NCBI RefSeq assembly: GCF_020687695.1
Contig: NZ_JAJEWL010000007.1
Location: forward strand, 1-64,000
Origin: Pusillimonas sp. MFBS29
GTDB lineage: Bacteria; Pseudomonadota; Gammaproteobacteria; Burkholderiales; Burkholderiaceae_B
Length of the DNA: 64,000 nucleotides
Direction: 5' to 3'
Positions 8,244-16,958 of the stretch are shown one piece after another; the stretch's first letter is position 1, and each line of letters starts with the position of its first letter. The position numbers were made by a program, and so were the translations under genes. The notes below the pieces were generated by a model. It had not been told where the DNA came from. It worked only from the letters and a program-made list of their open reading frames with translations, and made no database searches.

Positions 8244-9749
8244 ATGGAATTAATCGAACACTTGATGCTGGGCTTCTCGGTAGCCCTGACAATGGAAAAC
8301 CTGGCGTACTGTCTGCTGGGTTGTATTCTGGGAACACTGATTGGCGTTCTGCCGGGCGTTGGCCCGGTGCCCACCATCGCCATGCTGTTGCCCATTACGT
8401 ATGTCTTGCCACCCGTTGCCGGCCTCATCATGCTGGCAGGTATTTATTACGGCGCTGCTTACGGCGGTTCCACCACTGCCATTCTGGTTGCCCTGCCGGG
8501 TGAAACATCGGCGGTCGTGACCGTACTCGATGGTCACCAGATGGCTCGTAATGGTCGGGCAGGTGCTGCGCTGGCCATTGCCGCCCTGGGCTCGTTCTTT
8601 GCCGGTTGTGTGGCCACACTGGTGATTGCCGGCTTTGCACCTCCTCTGGCTGAGGTCGCATTCAAGTTCGGCCCGGCCGAGTATTTCTCGCTGATGGTAC
8701 TGGGCCTTATCGGTGCTGTGGTGCTGGCATCGGGCTCGCTGCCCAAAGCCATCTGCATGATCTTGCTGGGCTTGTTGCTGGGTATGGTCGGCACTGACGT
8801 CAACTCGGGTGTTGCCCGCTACGACTTCGGCATCCCCGAACTGCAAGACGGCATCGACTTCGCAGCGGTCGCCATGGGTGTTTTCGGTTTTGCCGAAATC
8901 ATGAGCAACCTGGAACTGAAAGACCAACGCGTCGATCTGACCAGCAAGGTCGGTAGCCTTTATCCGAACAAGCAGGAATTCAAGGAAGCCTGGCCCGCAT
9001 GCGTACGCGGTACCGCACTGGGCTGCTCACTGGGTATTCTGCCAGGCGGCGGCGCTGTGCTGTCTTCGTTTGCTTCCTACACACTGGAAAAGAAACTCTC
9101 GAAAACCCCCGAGCGCTTCGGCAAAGGCCATCCTGCAGGTCTGGCCGGCCCCGAATCGGCCAACAACGCCGGCTCGCAGGCTTCGTTCATTCCTCTGCTG
9201 ACCCTGGGTATTCCTGGCAACGCGGTTACGGCACTGATGATCGGCGCCATGACCATCCACAACATTCAGCCTGGTCCTCAGGTCATGACCAGCCACCCCG
9301 ATCTGTTCTGGGGCCTGATCGTGTCCATGTGGATAGGCAACCTGATGCTGGTCGTTCTGAACCTGCCGCTGGTGGGTTTGTGGGTCAAGCTGCTGAACGT
9401 ACCCTACCGCATACTTTTCCCTGCCATCCTGGTGTTCTGCACCATCGGTGTCTACACGCTGAACTACAACGTGTTCGACATCTGGATGACTGCCGCCTTC
9501 GGCCTGCTGGGTTACATCTGGGCCAAGCTCAAATGTGAAGGTGCACCGTTGCTGCTCGGCCTGGTCCTGGGGCCAATGATGGAAGAGAACTTCCGGCGCG
9601 CGCTGCTGCTGGCACGCGGTGACTACACCACGTTCGTAACGCGCCCACTGTCCATGTCCCTGCTGATTGCAGCCGCGATACTGGTCGTACTGGTGGCACT
9701 GCCCTCAGTCAAGAAACGTCGCGAGGAAGCATTCGTGGACGAAGGCTAA
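8244..9749 (+). CDS. tctA: tripartite tricarboxylate transporter large membrane subunit TctA
   Basis: TctA forms the 10-12 helix transport channel of TTT systems. The 501-residue length is standard. The two family glycine-rich signatures are present: GTLIGVLPGVGPVPTIAMLLP (about 33-53), with YYGAAYGGSTTAILV after it, and the second half motif LGIPGNAVTALMIGAM (about 323-338). A strong terminator follows at 9785. With TctB it should import a citrate-like or aromatic/dicarboxylic acid, driven by ion gradients. The nearby TctDE pair is the likely regulator. Confidence 0.96.
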   Translation: MELIEHLMLGFSVALTMENLAYCLLGCILGTLIGVLPGVGPVPTIAMLLPITYVLPPVAGLIMLAGIYYGAAYGGSTTAILVALPGETSAVVTVLDGHQMARNGRAGAALAIAALGSFFAGCVATLVIAGFAPPLAEVAFKFGPAEYFSLMVLGLIGAVVLASGSLPKAICMILLGLLLGMVGTDVNSGVARYDFGIPELQDGIDFAAVAMGVFGFAEIMSNLELKDQRVDLTSKVGSLYPNKQEFKEAWPACVRGTALGCSLGILPGGGAVLSSFASYTLEKKLSKTPERFGKGHPAGLAGPESANNAGSQASFIPLLTLGIPGNAVTALMIGAMTIHNIQPGPQVMTSHPDLFWGLIVSMWIGNLMLVVLNLPLVGLWVKLLNVPYRILFPAILVFCTIGVYTLNYNVFDIWMTAAFGLLGYIWAKLKCEGAPLLLGLVLGPMMEENFRRALLLARGDYTTFVTRPLSMSLLIAAAILVVLVALPSVKKRREEAFVDEG

Positions 9750-9784
9750 AGCCTTAACGAAACAAGGTTTTCATCGAACCTCAA

Positions 9785-9820
9785 CCCGCCGGTGCACATT
9801 GCGCATCCGGCGGGTTTTTT
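9785..9820 (+). terminator. rho-independent terminator of tctBA
   Basis: CCCGCCGG (9785-9792) pairs with CCGGCGGG (9807-9814) and is followed by six T. It separates tctA from the next gene and rules out an in-frame start at 9792 for that gene. Confidence 0.92.
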
Positions 9821-9878
9821 ATTTGTTAATCTTATGGCTGGAGCAAACACACATAAACCTAATCCGGAGAACAACGAT

Positions 9879-10784
9879 ATGCCATCGATCAACGACAGAT
9901 CCTACGAAACCCAGCCAGCTGCCAAGGTTGCATTCCTGGGCCTGGGTGTCATGGGCTTTCCCATGGCGGGACACCTGTCCAAAGCCGGTCACAGTGTCAC
10001 GGTCTATAACAGAACCTTCGAGAAAGCCCAGGCATGGACCGAGGAGTTCGGCGGCAAGGCAGCACCTACTCCCAGGGAAGCGGCTCAAGGTGCCGACATC
10101 GTGTTTTGCTGCGTAGGTAACGATGATGATCTGCGCAGCGTCATACTTGGCGAAAACGGCGCGCTGGCGGGCATGGCATCGGGCGCTATCCTGGTTGATC
10201 ACACCACCGCCTCGGCCGAAGTCGCACGTGAGCTGCACGAGAAAGCCGCAGCACTGGGCGTAGGCTTTGTTGATGCCCCCGTTTCAGGCGGCCAGGCCGG
10301 TGCAGTGAACGGCATGCTGACCGTCATGTGCGGCGGCGAGCAGGCACACTTCGACGCGATACAACCCTTGGCATTTCATTTCGCCCAGGCAGTCACCCTG
10401 CTGGGCGCACCGGGTGCCGGGCAGCTGTGCAAGATGGTCAATCAGATCTGCATCGCCGGCCTGGTACAAGGGCTATCTGAAGCCATAGCTTTCGGACAGG
10501 CTGCCGAACTCGACATGCAACAGGTACTGGGCGTGATCAGCAAGGGTGCTGCGCAAAGCTGGCAGATGGAGAACCGCGGAAAAACCATGATCGAAGACAA
10601 GTTCGACTTCGGTTTTGCCGTTGACTGGATGCGCAAGGATCTTGGCCTGGTGCTGTCGGAAGCCAAGCGCAATGGCGCACGCGTGCCTGTCACGGCACTG
10701 GTCGACCAGTTCTATGCCGATGTGCAGCAAATGGGCGGCAATCGTTGGGATACATCCAGCCTGATCAAGCGACTGCGCGGTTGA
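9879..10784 (+). CDS. NAD(P)-dependent beta-hydroxyacid dehydrogenase
   Basis: A 301-residue member of the 3-hydroxyisobutyrate/2-hydroxy-3-oxopropionate reductase family. The Rossmann motif VAFLGLGVMGFPMAGHL lies near the N-terminus. The substrate-binding signature DAPVSGGQAGA is central, and the catalytic lysine helix GAGQLCKMVNQ lies at about 175-185. The chosen ATG has CCGGAGA upstream; an in-frame start at 9792 would fall inside the tctA terminator. Tartronate semialdehyde, 3-hydroxyisobutyrate or a related acid is possible as substrate. Position beside tctBA hints at metabolism of the imported acid, which is inference. Confidence 0.9.
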   Translation: MPSINDRSYETQPAAKVAFLGLGVMGFPMAGHLSKAGHSVTVYNRTFEKAQAWTEEFGGKAAPTPREAAQGADIVFCCVGNDDDLRSVILGENGALAGMASGAILVDHTTASAEVARELHEKAAALGVGFVDAPVSGGQAGAVNGMLTVMCGGEQAHFDAIQPLAFHFAQAVTLLGAPGAGQLCKMVNQICIAGLVQGLSEAIAFGQAAELDMQQVLGVISKGAAQSWQMENRGKTMIEDKFDFGFAVDWMRKDLGLVLSEAKRNGARVPVTALVDQFYADVQQMGGNRWDTSSLIKRLRG

Positions 10785-12287
10785 TCACTCACCTTGCGGG
10801 CGATACAGGGGCAGTTTCAGCAAAGCGCGCAAACCTGTCCCCCCGTCTGCCGACGGGTCGCCATCTTCCAGCACGATAGTGCCATGATTGCGCTCGGCGT
10901 AAGCCAGCGCAATCGCCAGCCCCAGACCCGATCCACTGTTGGGACTCTTGTGCCCCTGTCCTCCGCGATCAAAGCGCCCGAATACCGTCTCGCGCAGGGA
11001 AGGGTCGAGCCCTACTCCACTGTCACTGACACTGACCCAGGCTTGCTCTCCATCGGCCCCGGTTGAAACGGTGATCGTGCAGCCCTCGCCGGCGTGGTTG
11101 ATGGCGTTATGCACGAGGTTGGCGACTGCCTCGTGGATTTCAGCCTCACTACCCAGCACCAGCACCCGCCCGTCAGGCGTACCCGTTTCCAGGTCGCGAC
11201 AATCAATCCAGCCCAGGTCCTGATGCTTCTCGCGTGCGAGTGTCAGGTACTGCAGCACGATATCGCGGGTCAGCGTGTTCAGGTCGACACGGCCTTGCGG
11301 CGCTATCTCGCTACCGCTGGCATGGGCCAGCGACAGCAGCTGTTCGGTCAGACGGGACGCCTGCCCCAATTGCTGAACGATGGCACCCAGGGTCTCCCGC
11401 GTGCGGGCAATATCAGGCTCGCGCTTGGCATATTGGGCCTGCGTACGCATGATCGCCAGCGGCGTACGCAACTGATGGGAAGCGTCGGCCAGGAACTGGG
11501 CCTGCTTTCCCAGTACCTGACGGTACAGGCCGATATGGTGATTGACCGCCCTGACCATCGGTACAACCTCGTGTGGCACCTTGTTCTGATCCAGGGGCAG
11601 CAGGTTATCGATATCACGCGCCTTGATCTCGCGCCGCAGCTCATTCAACGGGCGCAGGGCCCAGGCCACACTGAACCAGACCAGCAGCACCACCAGTATC
11701 AGCATGCGCGCGTCGCGAAACAAACCCTGGCGCCACGCTTCCTGCTGGGTACGCATGCGCACATCAACGCTTTCACCCACCAGCACGACGATTTGCCGGC
11801 GACTGCCTTCGTAGTATAGATCGCGCCACAGAGCGACCATACGGACCTCGTCATTGCGATACATACCGGTATAGAACACAGGCATGCCTTCGCTCTCGGC
11901 AAACGCCTTGGGTCTGGGCAGGCCCTGCATGCCCAGCAGAGTCTCCCCCTCTATGGCATTGCCCGGCATACCCGACAAGGGCTGTTCGACGGCACTGACA
12001 TCTTCTACCCGGAAGTACTTGCGATCGCCCGCGCGTGATTCCAGCATGACTTGCGCATAAAACGGAGGGTCTATGCGCAACGAGCCATCAGGATTGAACG
12101 CCACGCTGGTTTCCAACACCTTGGCCGGATCAAGCAAGGCGCTGTCGTATACCGCGCTGGTGACGGCCCTCAGGGCGTAGTAGTCATTCCAGCTGTCGAA
12201 CACCATCAGCCCTACCGTACCCGGAATCAGGAGCGACAGCAGCCAGAAGCGTATGCTGCCCGGCGGTTTCCGGCTGAACAAGGCCAT
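10785..12287 (-). CDS. tctE: TctE-type sensor histidine kinase
   Basis: Membrane sensor of a two-component system. The 500-residue protein has one N-terminal membrane helix (about 13-31), a periplasmic sensor domain of the 2CSK_N type (about 32-192), a second helix (194-211), then HisKA with phosphoacceptor H271 in DASHQLRTPLA. The HATPase domain has NLVHNAINHA, DSGVGLDP and GSGLGLAIA. It starts 3 bp after the response regulator stop, in an operon rppH-tctD-tctE. The nearby tctBA genes are the probable target; the signal is presumably a carboxylate. Confidence 0.9.
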   Translation of the reverse strand: MALFSRKPPGSIRFWLLSLLIPGTVGLMVFDSWNDYYALRAVTSAVYDSALLDPAKVLETSVAFNPDGSLRIDPPFYAQVMLESRAGDRKYFRVEDVSAVEQPLSGMPGNAIEGETLLGMQGLPRPKAFAESEGMPVFYTGMYRNDEVRMVALWRDLYYEGSRRQIVVLVGESVDVRMRTQQEAWRQGLFRDARMLILVVLLVWFSVAWALRPLNELRREIKARDIDNLLPLDQNKVPHEVVPMVRAVNHHIGLYRQVLGKQAQFLADASHQLRTPLAIMRTQAQYAKREPDIARTRETLGAIVQQLGQASRLTEQLLSLAHASGSEIAPQGRVDLNTLTRDIVLQYLTLAREKHQDLGWIDCRDLETGTPDGRVLVLGSEAEIHEAVANLVHNAINHAGEGCTITVSTGADGEQAWVSVSDSGVGLDPSLRETVFGRFDRGGQGHKSPNSGSGLGLAIALAYAERNHGTIVLEDGDPSADGGTGLRALLKLPLYRPQGE

Positions 12288-12290
12288 GAG

Positions 12291-12968
12291 TCAGGCGTCT
12301 TCTTCTATGCTTTCAAGCATATAGCCCAGGCCACGCACAGTCACGATGTGTACGTCGCTGCCGGCCAGCTTTTTGCGCAGGCGATGCAGGACTACCTCGA
12401 TGGCGTCCAGGCTGGCGTCGCTGTCATGCTCGAAAACACGATTGAAAAGCTGGCTTTTTTCCACGGGCATGCCGCTGCGGGTAATCAATACCGACAAGGC
12501 GGCCTGTTCCCGGGGCGTAAGATGCAGAATGGCGCCACCCAGGCCGAAAGCACGGCTCTCGCTGTCGTAAACCAGCGAACCACACTGCATGCACGGAGCC
12601 TGTCGCCCCCGGCTACGCCGCACCAGGGCCGAAAGCCTGGCCTCGAGCTCTTCAAGCGCAAAGGGCTTGGTCAGGAAATCATCGGCACCGAGATTCAGCC
12701 CCCGGACACGATCCTGGAGTGCGCCTTGGGCGGTCAGAATCAGAACGGGGGTAACATCGCCACGGTTGCGCATTTCGCGCAACAGCACCAGACCGTGCTT
12801 GTCTGGCAGGCGCAAATCCATGATGACGGCGTCGTATTCCGATGCGGTCAGCAAGGCCTCGGCGGTGCGGGCATCGGGTGCGTGCTCGGGCAAAAATCCG
12901 CTTTGCGCCAGTGCCCTTTCGAGCCAGGCCGCCATTTCGCGCTCATCTTCAACCAGTAATACGCGCAT
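12291..12968 (-). CDS. tctD: TctD-type response regulator (OmpR family)
   Basis: A 225-residue transcription factor. The receiver domain (1-115) has phosphoacceptor D51 in IMDLRLPD and K101 in TKPF. The winged-helix domain (about 125-222) ends with [22 protein letters not shown]. The start at 12968 was chosen because MRVLLVEDE is the normal receiver N-terminus; the longer reading frame back to 13073 lies within rppH and is not conserved-looking. The gene overlaps the 3' end of rppH by 20 bp. It pairs with the sensor kinase directly downstream. Confidence 0.93.
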   Translation of the reverse strand: MRVLLVEDEREMAAWLERALAQSGFLPEHAPDARTAEALLTASEYDAVIMDLRLPDKHGLVLLREMRNRGDVTPVLILTAQGALQDRVRGLNLGADDFLTKPFALEELEARLSALVRRSRGRQAPCMQCGSLVYDSESRAFGLGGAILHLTPREQAALSVLITRSGMPVEKSQLFNRVFEHDSDASLDAIEVVLHRLRKKLAGSDVHIVTVRGLGYMLESIEEDA

Positions 12969-13518
12969 GGCTGCTCTTGTTGTCTGTACTGATGGCCGAG
13001 CGCTGATTCTGCCCGCGCTGCCGTAGATAGCGCGTTTCCTGCCCGCGCTTGAACAATATGGCCGCCAGTTCATTCAAGGCAAGCGTGTAGACCTCGCGCT
13101 TGAACTCAATAACCGCTTCCAAGGGAACCCAATAGTGGCTCCAGCGCCAGGCATCGAACTCGGGACTGCTGGTCGCCCGCAAGCTGACGTCGGAGTCACG
13201 CCCGACCATACGCAACAAAAACCAGATCTGTTTTTGCCCCTTATAGTGGCTACGCGAATCACGCCGAACAAAATTGCTCGGTACGTTGTAGCGCAGCCAA
13301 TCGCGCGTCCGTCCTAAGATACGAACATGTTCGGGCCGCAAGCCCACCTCTTCGTGAAGCTCGCGATACATGGCTTGCACGGGACTTTCCCCGTACTTGA
13401 TGCCCCCTTGCGGGAATTGCCATGCGTGTTCACGAATACGTTTACCCCAGAAAACCTCATTTTTTTGATTTACGAGGATAATGCCGACATTAGGACGGTA
13501 GCCTTCTCGGTCTAACAT
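12949..13518 (-). CDS. rppH: RNA pyrophosphohydrolase (Nudix)
   Basis: RppH removes pyrophosphate from the 5' end of mRNAs and so starts RNase E-dependent decay. The 189-residue protein has the full Nudix box GX5EX7REUXEEXGU at residues 38-60. It starts [12 protein letters not shown], matching the family N-terminus; an ATG four codons earlier exists but is less likely. WQFPQGGI and the later [15 protein letters not shown] are RppH hallmarks. It overlaps the TctD-type regulator gene and is divergent from proS with about 65 bp between starts. Confidence 0.95.
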   Translation of the reverse strand: MLDREGYRPNVGIILVNQKNEVFWGKRIREHAWQFPQGGIKYGESPVQAMYRELHEEVGLRPEHVRILGRTRDWLRYNVPSNFVRRDSRSHYKGQKQIWFLLRMVGRDSDVSLRATSSPEFDAWRWSHYWVPLEAVIEFKREVYTLALNELAAILFKRGQETRYLRQRGQNQRSAISTDNKSSHARITG

Positions 13519-13583
13519 AGGCCACCTCAAAGCGAATTCAATACAATTACCGTTGATTATACGTATCTGTCGAGATCCTCACC

Positions 13584-15317
13584 ATGCATGCAAGCAAGTA
13601 TCACATTAATACGCTCAAAGAAGCCCCCACGGAAGCCGAAGTAGCAAGCCATCAGCTCATGACACGCGCCGGCATGGTCCGCAAGGCGGCCGGCGGCATA
13701 TACACCTATATGCCGCTAGGCCTGAAGGTGTTGCGCAAGATAGAAAACATCGTCCGCGAAGAAATGGATCGCGCGGGCGCAATCGAGCTGCTCATGCCGG
13801 TCGTGCAGCCGGCCGAGCTCTGGATGGAATCCGGGCGCTGGGAACAATATGGTGCCGAATTGCTGCGCATCAAGGATCGCCATCAGCGCGACTTCGTGCT
13901 GCAACCCACGTCTGAAGAAGTCATCACCGACATTGCCCGCAACGAGATCCACAGCTGGCGTCAGCTGCCACTGAATTTCTATCACATACAAACCAAGTTC
14001 CGTGACGAACGTCGTCCTCGTTTCGGCCTGATGCGCGGGCGCGAATTCACCATGAAGGACGCCTATTCCTTTGACCGTGACGAAGACTCGGCGCAGGCCA
14101 GCTACGATGCGATGTTCAACGCCTACATGCGCATCTTTGAACGCCTGGGCCTGACCTTTCGCGCCGTTGCGGCCGACACAGGGTCGATAGGCGGGTCTCG
14201 CAGCCACGAATTCCAGGTGATTGCCGACACCGGTGAAGACCTGATCGTATACAACCCCGACACACAGTACGCGGCCAACATCGAGCTTGCTGAAGCGCCC
14301 TGCCTGATTCCAGAACGTGGCGCGGCAACCGAAGAACTGGTCAAGACCCCAACGCCCAACGCACCCAAATGCGAGCTGGTTGCCGAACAACTGGGCAAGC
14401 CGCTGTCTGACACCGTCAAGTCCATCGTTCTTGCCACCGAGAACCCCGACGAACCCTCACAGGTCACCATCTGGCTGCTATTGCTGCGCGGCGACCACGA
14501 ATTGAATGAAATCAAGACGGGCAAACTTGAAGGCTTCGAGAACGGTTATCGCTTTGCTACCGAAGCCGAGATTCTGGACACCTTCGGCTGCATCCCGGGC
14601 TACCTGGGACCGGTGAATACCGTCAAACCCGTTACCGTCATTGCCGACCACACCGTCGCCAACATGAGCAACTTCATTTGTGGCGCCAATACCGAAGACT
14701 TTCACTACACCGGGGTCAACTGGGGCCGCGACCTGCCCGAACCCAAGGTAGCCGACCTGCGCAATGTCGTAGCCGGTGACCCCGACCCGCAAGGCGGCCA
14801 GCTGGCCATACAGCGCGGGATCGAAGTCGGCCATGTTTTCTTCCTGGGCGACAAATACTCCAAAGCATTGAATGCAACGTTTTTGGGCACCGACGGCAAG
14901 CCCGCCTTGCTGCAAATGGGCTGCTACGGCATAGGAATCAGCCGCATCGCTGCCGCCGCCATAGAACAATGCCACGATGAAAAAGGCATTATCTGGCCTA
15001 AATCCATCGCCCCCTTCCAGGTTGTGATCTGCCCCATGGGATGGAGTAAAAGTGAAACAGTTCGCAACACGGCGGAACAGTTGTACCAGAGCCTGCAGAC
15101 GCAAGGCGTGGAAGTCATGCTCGATGACCGGGACGTACGCCCCGGCATCATGTTCGCCGACTGGGAGCTGATTGGCGTACCCCTGCGCATCACGGTCGGG
15201 GATCGTGGCCTGAAAGACGGTATTGTCGAGATTCAGACCCGCCGCCAGGAGACCGCCGACAAGATCGCCGTTTCCGATGCTGCTGTTTATGCACTTGAGC
15301 AGCTGAGCGCCCTCTAG
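13584..15317 (+). CDS. proS: prolyl-tRNA synthetase
   Basis: Charges tRNA-Pro in the cytoplasm. The 577-residue protein matches the bacterial class II ProRS of about 570 residues. Motif 1 surrounds [22 protein letters not shown]. Motif 2 is [25 protein letters not shown], and motif 3 is [11 protein letters not shown] with the C-terminal anticodon-binding domain after it. An editing (INS) domain lies between motifs 2 and 3 (about 225-410), as in E. coli. The gene is monocistronic as far as can be seen. Confidence 0.98.
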   Translation: MHASKYHINTLKEAPTEAEVASHQLMTRAGMVRKAAGGIYTYMPLGLKVLRKIENIVREEMDRAGAIELLMPVVQPAELWMESGRWEQYGAELLRIKDRHQRDFVLQPTSEEVITDIARNEIHSWRQLPLNFYHIQTKFRDERRPRFGLMRGREFTMKDAYSFDRDEDSAQASYDAMFNAYMRIFERLGLTFRAVAADTGSIGGSRSHEFQVIADTGEDLIVYNPDTQYAANIELAEAPCLIPERGAATEELVKTPTPNAPKCELVAEQLGKPLSDTVKSIVLATENPDEPSQVTIWLLLLRGDHELNEIKTGKLEGFENGYRFATEAEILDTFGCIPGYLGPVNTVKPVTVIADHTVANMSNFICGANTEDFHYTGVNWGRDLPEPKVADLRNVVAGDPDPQGGQLAIQRGIEVGHVFFLGDKYSKALNATFLGTDGKPALLQMGCYGIGISRIAAAAIEQCHDEKGIIWPKSIAPFQVVICPMGWSKSETVRNTAEQLYQSLQTQGVEVMLDDRDVRPGIMFADWELIGVPLRITVGDRGLKDGIVEIQTRRQETADKIAVSDAAVYALEQLSAL

Positions 15318-15409
15318 CAGGCAAAAATCCGCCCGCTGCCGGCCTACCTGAACCGGCGCGGGTAAATGCACGAAGCAACCGGACGATGTCACACCACTTA
15401 ACGAAAGAC

Positions 15410-15835
15410 ATGCCTACAGACACAAGCAAACCGTTTTTCCAGCTGGATATTCGCGTATATTACGAAGACACCGACGCAGGCGGCGTCATGTACTACGCCA
15501 ACTATCTGAAGTTTTTCGAAAGAGGCCGGACAGAATGGCTGCGGCGCCTGGGTGTGGATCAGTCAACCTACGCAACGCAAAAGCGCCGACTATTCGTAGT
15601 AAAAAACCTTGAAATACAATACCGCAAACCTGCCAGGCTCGACGATTTACTGGTCATACACAGCACAATCACCCGGGTTGGCCCTGCTTCCATCAGTTTC
15701 CAGCAATCGGCCCTGCGCGACGGGGAACTGTTATGTGAAAGCAGTATCCAAGTCTGCTGCGTCGACGCTGACACCATGCAACCTGTTGCAATGACCCCTG
15801 AACTCAGCAACCTACTGAAAAAGGCCAAGAACTAA
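15410..15835 (+). CDS. ybgC: acyl-CoA thioesterase YbgC (Tol-Pal associated)
   Basis: A hotdog-fold thioesterase that heads most tol-pal clusters. The 4HBT signature YYEDTDAGGVMYYANYLKFFERGRTEWL is present, with the catalytic Asp in EDTDAGG. The start is uncertain: ATG at 15410 gives 141 residues, typical for the family, while ATG at 15386 adds eight residues; neither has a strong ribosome binding site. It is followed 2 bp later by tolQ, so it belongs to the tol operon. The link to membrane phospholipid metabolism is known for the family but not specific here. Confidence 0.92.
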   Translation: MPTDTSKPFFQLDIRVYYEDTDAGGVMYYANYLKFFERGRTEWLRRLGVDQSTYATQKRRLFVVKNLEIQYRKPARLDDLLVIHSTITRVGPASISFQQSALRDGELLCESSIQVCCVDADTMQPVAMTPELSNLLKKAKN

Positions 15836-15837
15836 CC

Positions 15838-16512
15838 ATGCAAGCTTCTAGCGATCTGTCGCTGATTACCTTACTGCTCGATGCCAGCATTCCCGTGCAA
15901 TTCGTCATGCTCGTCTTGCTGGGCATTTCGATTTTGTCGTGGGCATATATTTTCAGCAAACGCGCTGCCCTGAAACGCGCCAATGAACAGACCCGCCGAT
16001 TTGAAGATGATTTCTGGGCTGGCGGTGATCTGTCAGTGTTGCAGCAAGCCATTGCCACACGCCGCGCCGAGCACGGCGCCCTGGCCCGCATATTCGATGC
16101 GGGCATGACTGAATTCATCAAGGCACGCCGAAACAGCAGCAGTAGCGACGCCGTGCTTGACGGGCCACGCCGGGCCATGCGCGCTACCTATCAGCGCGAA
16201 ATGGACAGCCTGGAGTCGCACCTGAACTTCCTGGCGTCAGCCGGTTCGGTCAGCCCGTACATCGGCCTGCTTGGTACTGTCTGGGGCATCATGCACGCCT
16301 TTATCGGCCTGTCTTCCATGCAACAGGCGACATTGTCCGCAGTGGCTCCTGGCATTGCCGAAGCCCTGATTGCCACAGCCATAGGCCTGTTCGCAGCCAT
16401 TCCGGCCGTTATCGCCTACAACCGCTACACCAACGAAATCGACCGGCTCTCCATTCGTTTCGACAGTTTCATCGACGAATTCCTGAATATCTTGCAACGT
16501 CAGGTGCGCTAA
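15838..16512 (+). CDS. tolQ: Tol-Pal motor protein TolQ
   Basis: TolQ with TolR forms the proton-driven inner-membrane motor that energises TolA for outer-membrane constriction. The 224-residue protein has three membrane helices: about 15-38, and two in the C-terminal half (ASAGSVSPYIGLLGTVWGIMHAFIGL and APGIAEALIATAIGLFAAIPAVIAYN). Both carry the MotA/TolQ/ExbB signature. The stop codon overlaps the tolR start. The gene order ybgC-tolQ-R-A-B-pal-cpoB is the standard one. Confidence 0.97.
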   Translation: MQASSDLSLITLLLDASIPVQFVMLVLLGISILSWAYIFSKRAALKRANEQTRRFEDDFWAGGDLSVLQQAIATRRAEHGALARIFDAGMTEFIKARRNSSSSDAVLDGPRRAMRATYQREMDSLESHLNFLASAGSVSPYIGLLGTVWGIMHAFIGLSSMQQATLSAVAPGIAEALIATAIGLFAAIPAVIAYNRYTNEIDRLSIRFDSFIDEFLNILQRQVR

Positions 16513-16958
16513 TGCCTTCCGTTCGTGGCGGCACTGGCCGCAATCGTCGTCTGAAAAATGAGATTAATGTGGTGCCATACATCGACGTGATGCTGGTGCT
16601 GCTGGTCATCTTTATGGTCACCGCGCCCATGATTACGCCGGGGCTCATCGAGCTGCCGTCGGTGGGCCAGGCCTCCGAGGTTCAAGCCAAACCTGTCGAA
16701 GTGCAGGTCAGTGAAGACGGAAAAATTGCGCTGCGCGTACGTGATGCCGGCGCAGAATTCGTCGAAATCAATAGTGAAAGTCTGGTCAACGAAGTCCAAA
16801 GCCGAATGACCGCCGACACGCCGGTGGTCATAGCAGCCGACGGACGCGTTCCCTACGAGACCGTCATGAAAGTCATGGATCAGCTGCGCAGCAGCGGCGT
16901 CACTCGTCTGGGCCTGCTGGTCGATCAGCAACCCAATACCCCGGCGCAAGCAAACTAG
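16512..16958 (+). CDS. tolR: Tol-Pal motor protein TolR
   Basis: TolR is the ExbD/TolR family partner of TolQ. The 148-residue protein has one membrane helix (about 20-40) carrying the proton-relay Asp in NVVPYIDVMLVLLVIFMVTAP. A periplasmic domain (about 60-140) follows with the closing VMDQLRSSGVTRLGLLVD motif. The length agrees with the family. The first base overlaps tolQ's stop codon, which suggests translational coupling. Confidence 0.97.
   Translation: MPSVRGGTGRNRRLKNEINVVPYIDVMLVLLVIFMVTAPMITPGLIELPSVGQASEVQAKPVEVQVSEDGKIALRVRDAGAEFVEINSESLVNEVQSRMTADTPVVIAADGRVPYETVMKVMDQLRSSGVTRLGLLVDQQPNTPAQAN

Noticed and set aside
9792-9878. extended N-terminus of the hydroxyacid dehydrogenase
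   Set aside because: The extension overlaps the strong terminator of tctBA; the ATG at 9879 has its own ribosome binding site.
12969-13073. extended N-terminus of the TctD-type regulator
   Set aside because: The extra 35 residues lie in the rppH coding sequence, and the receiver domain normally starts MRVLLVEDE.
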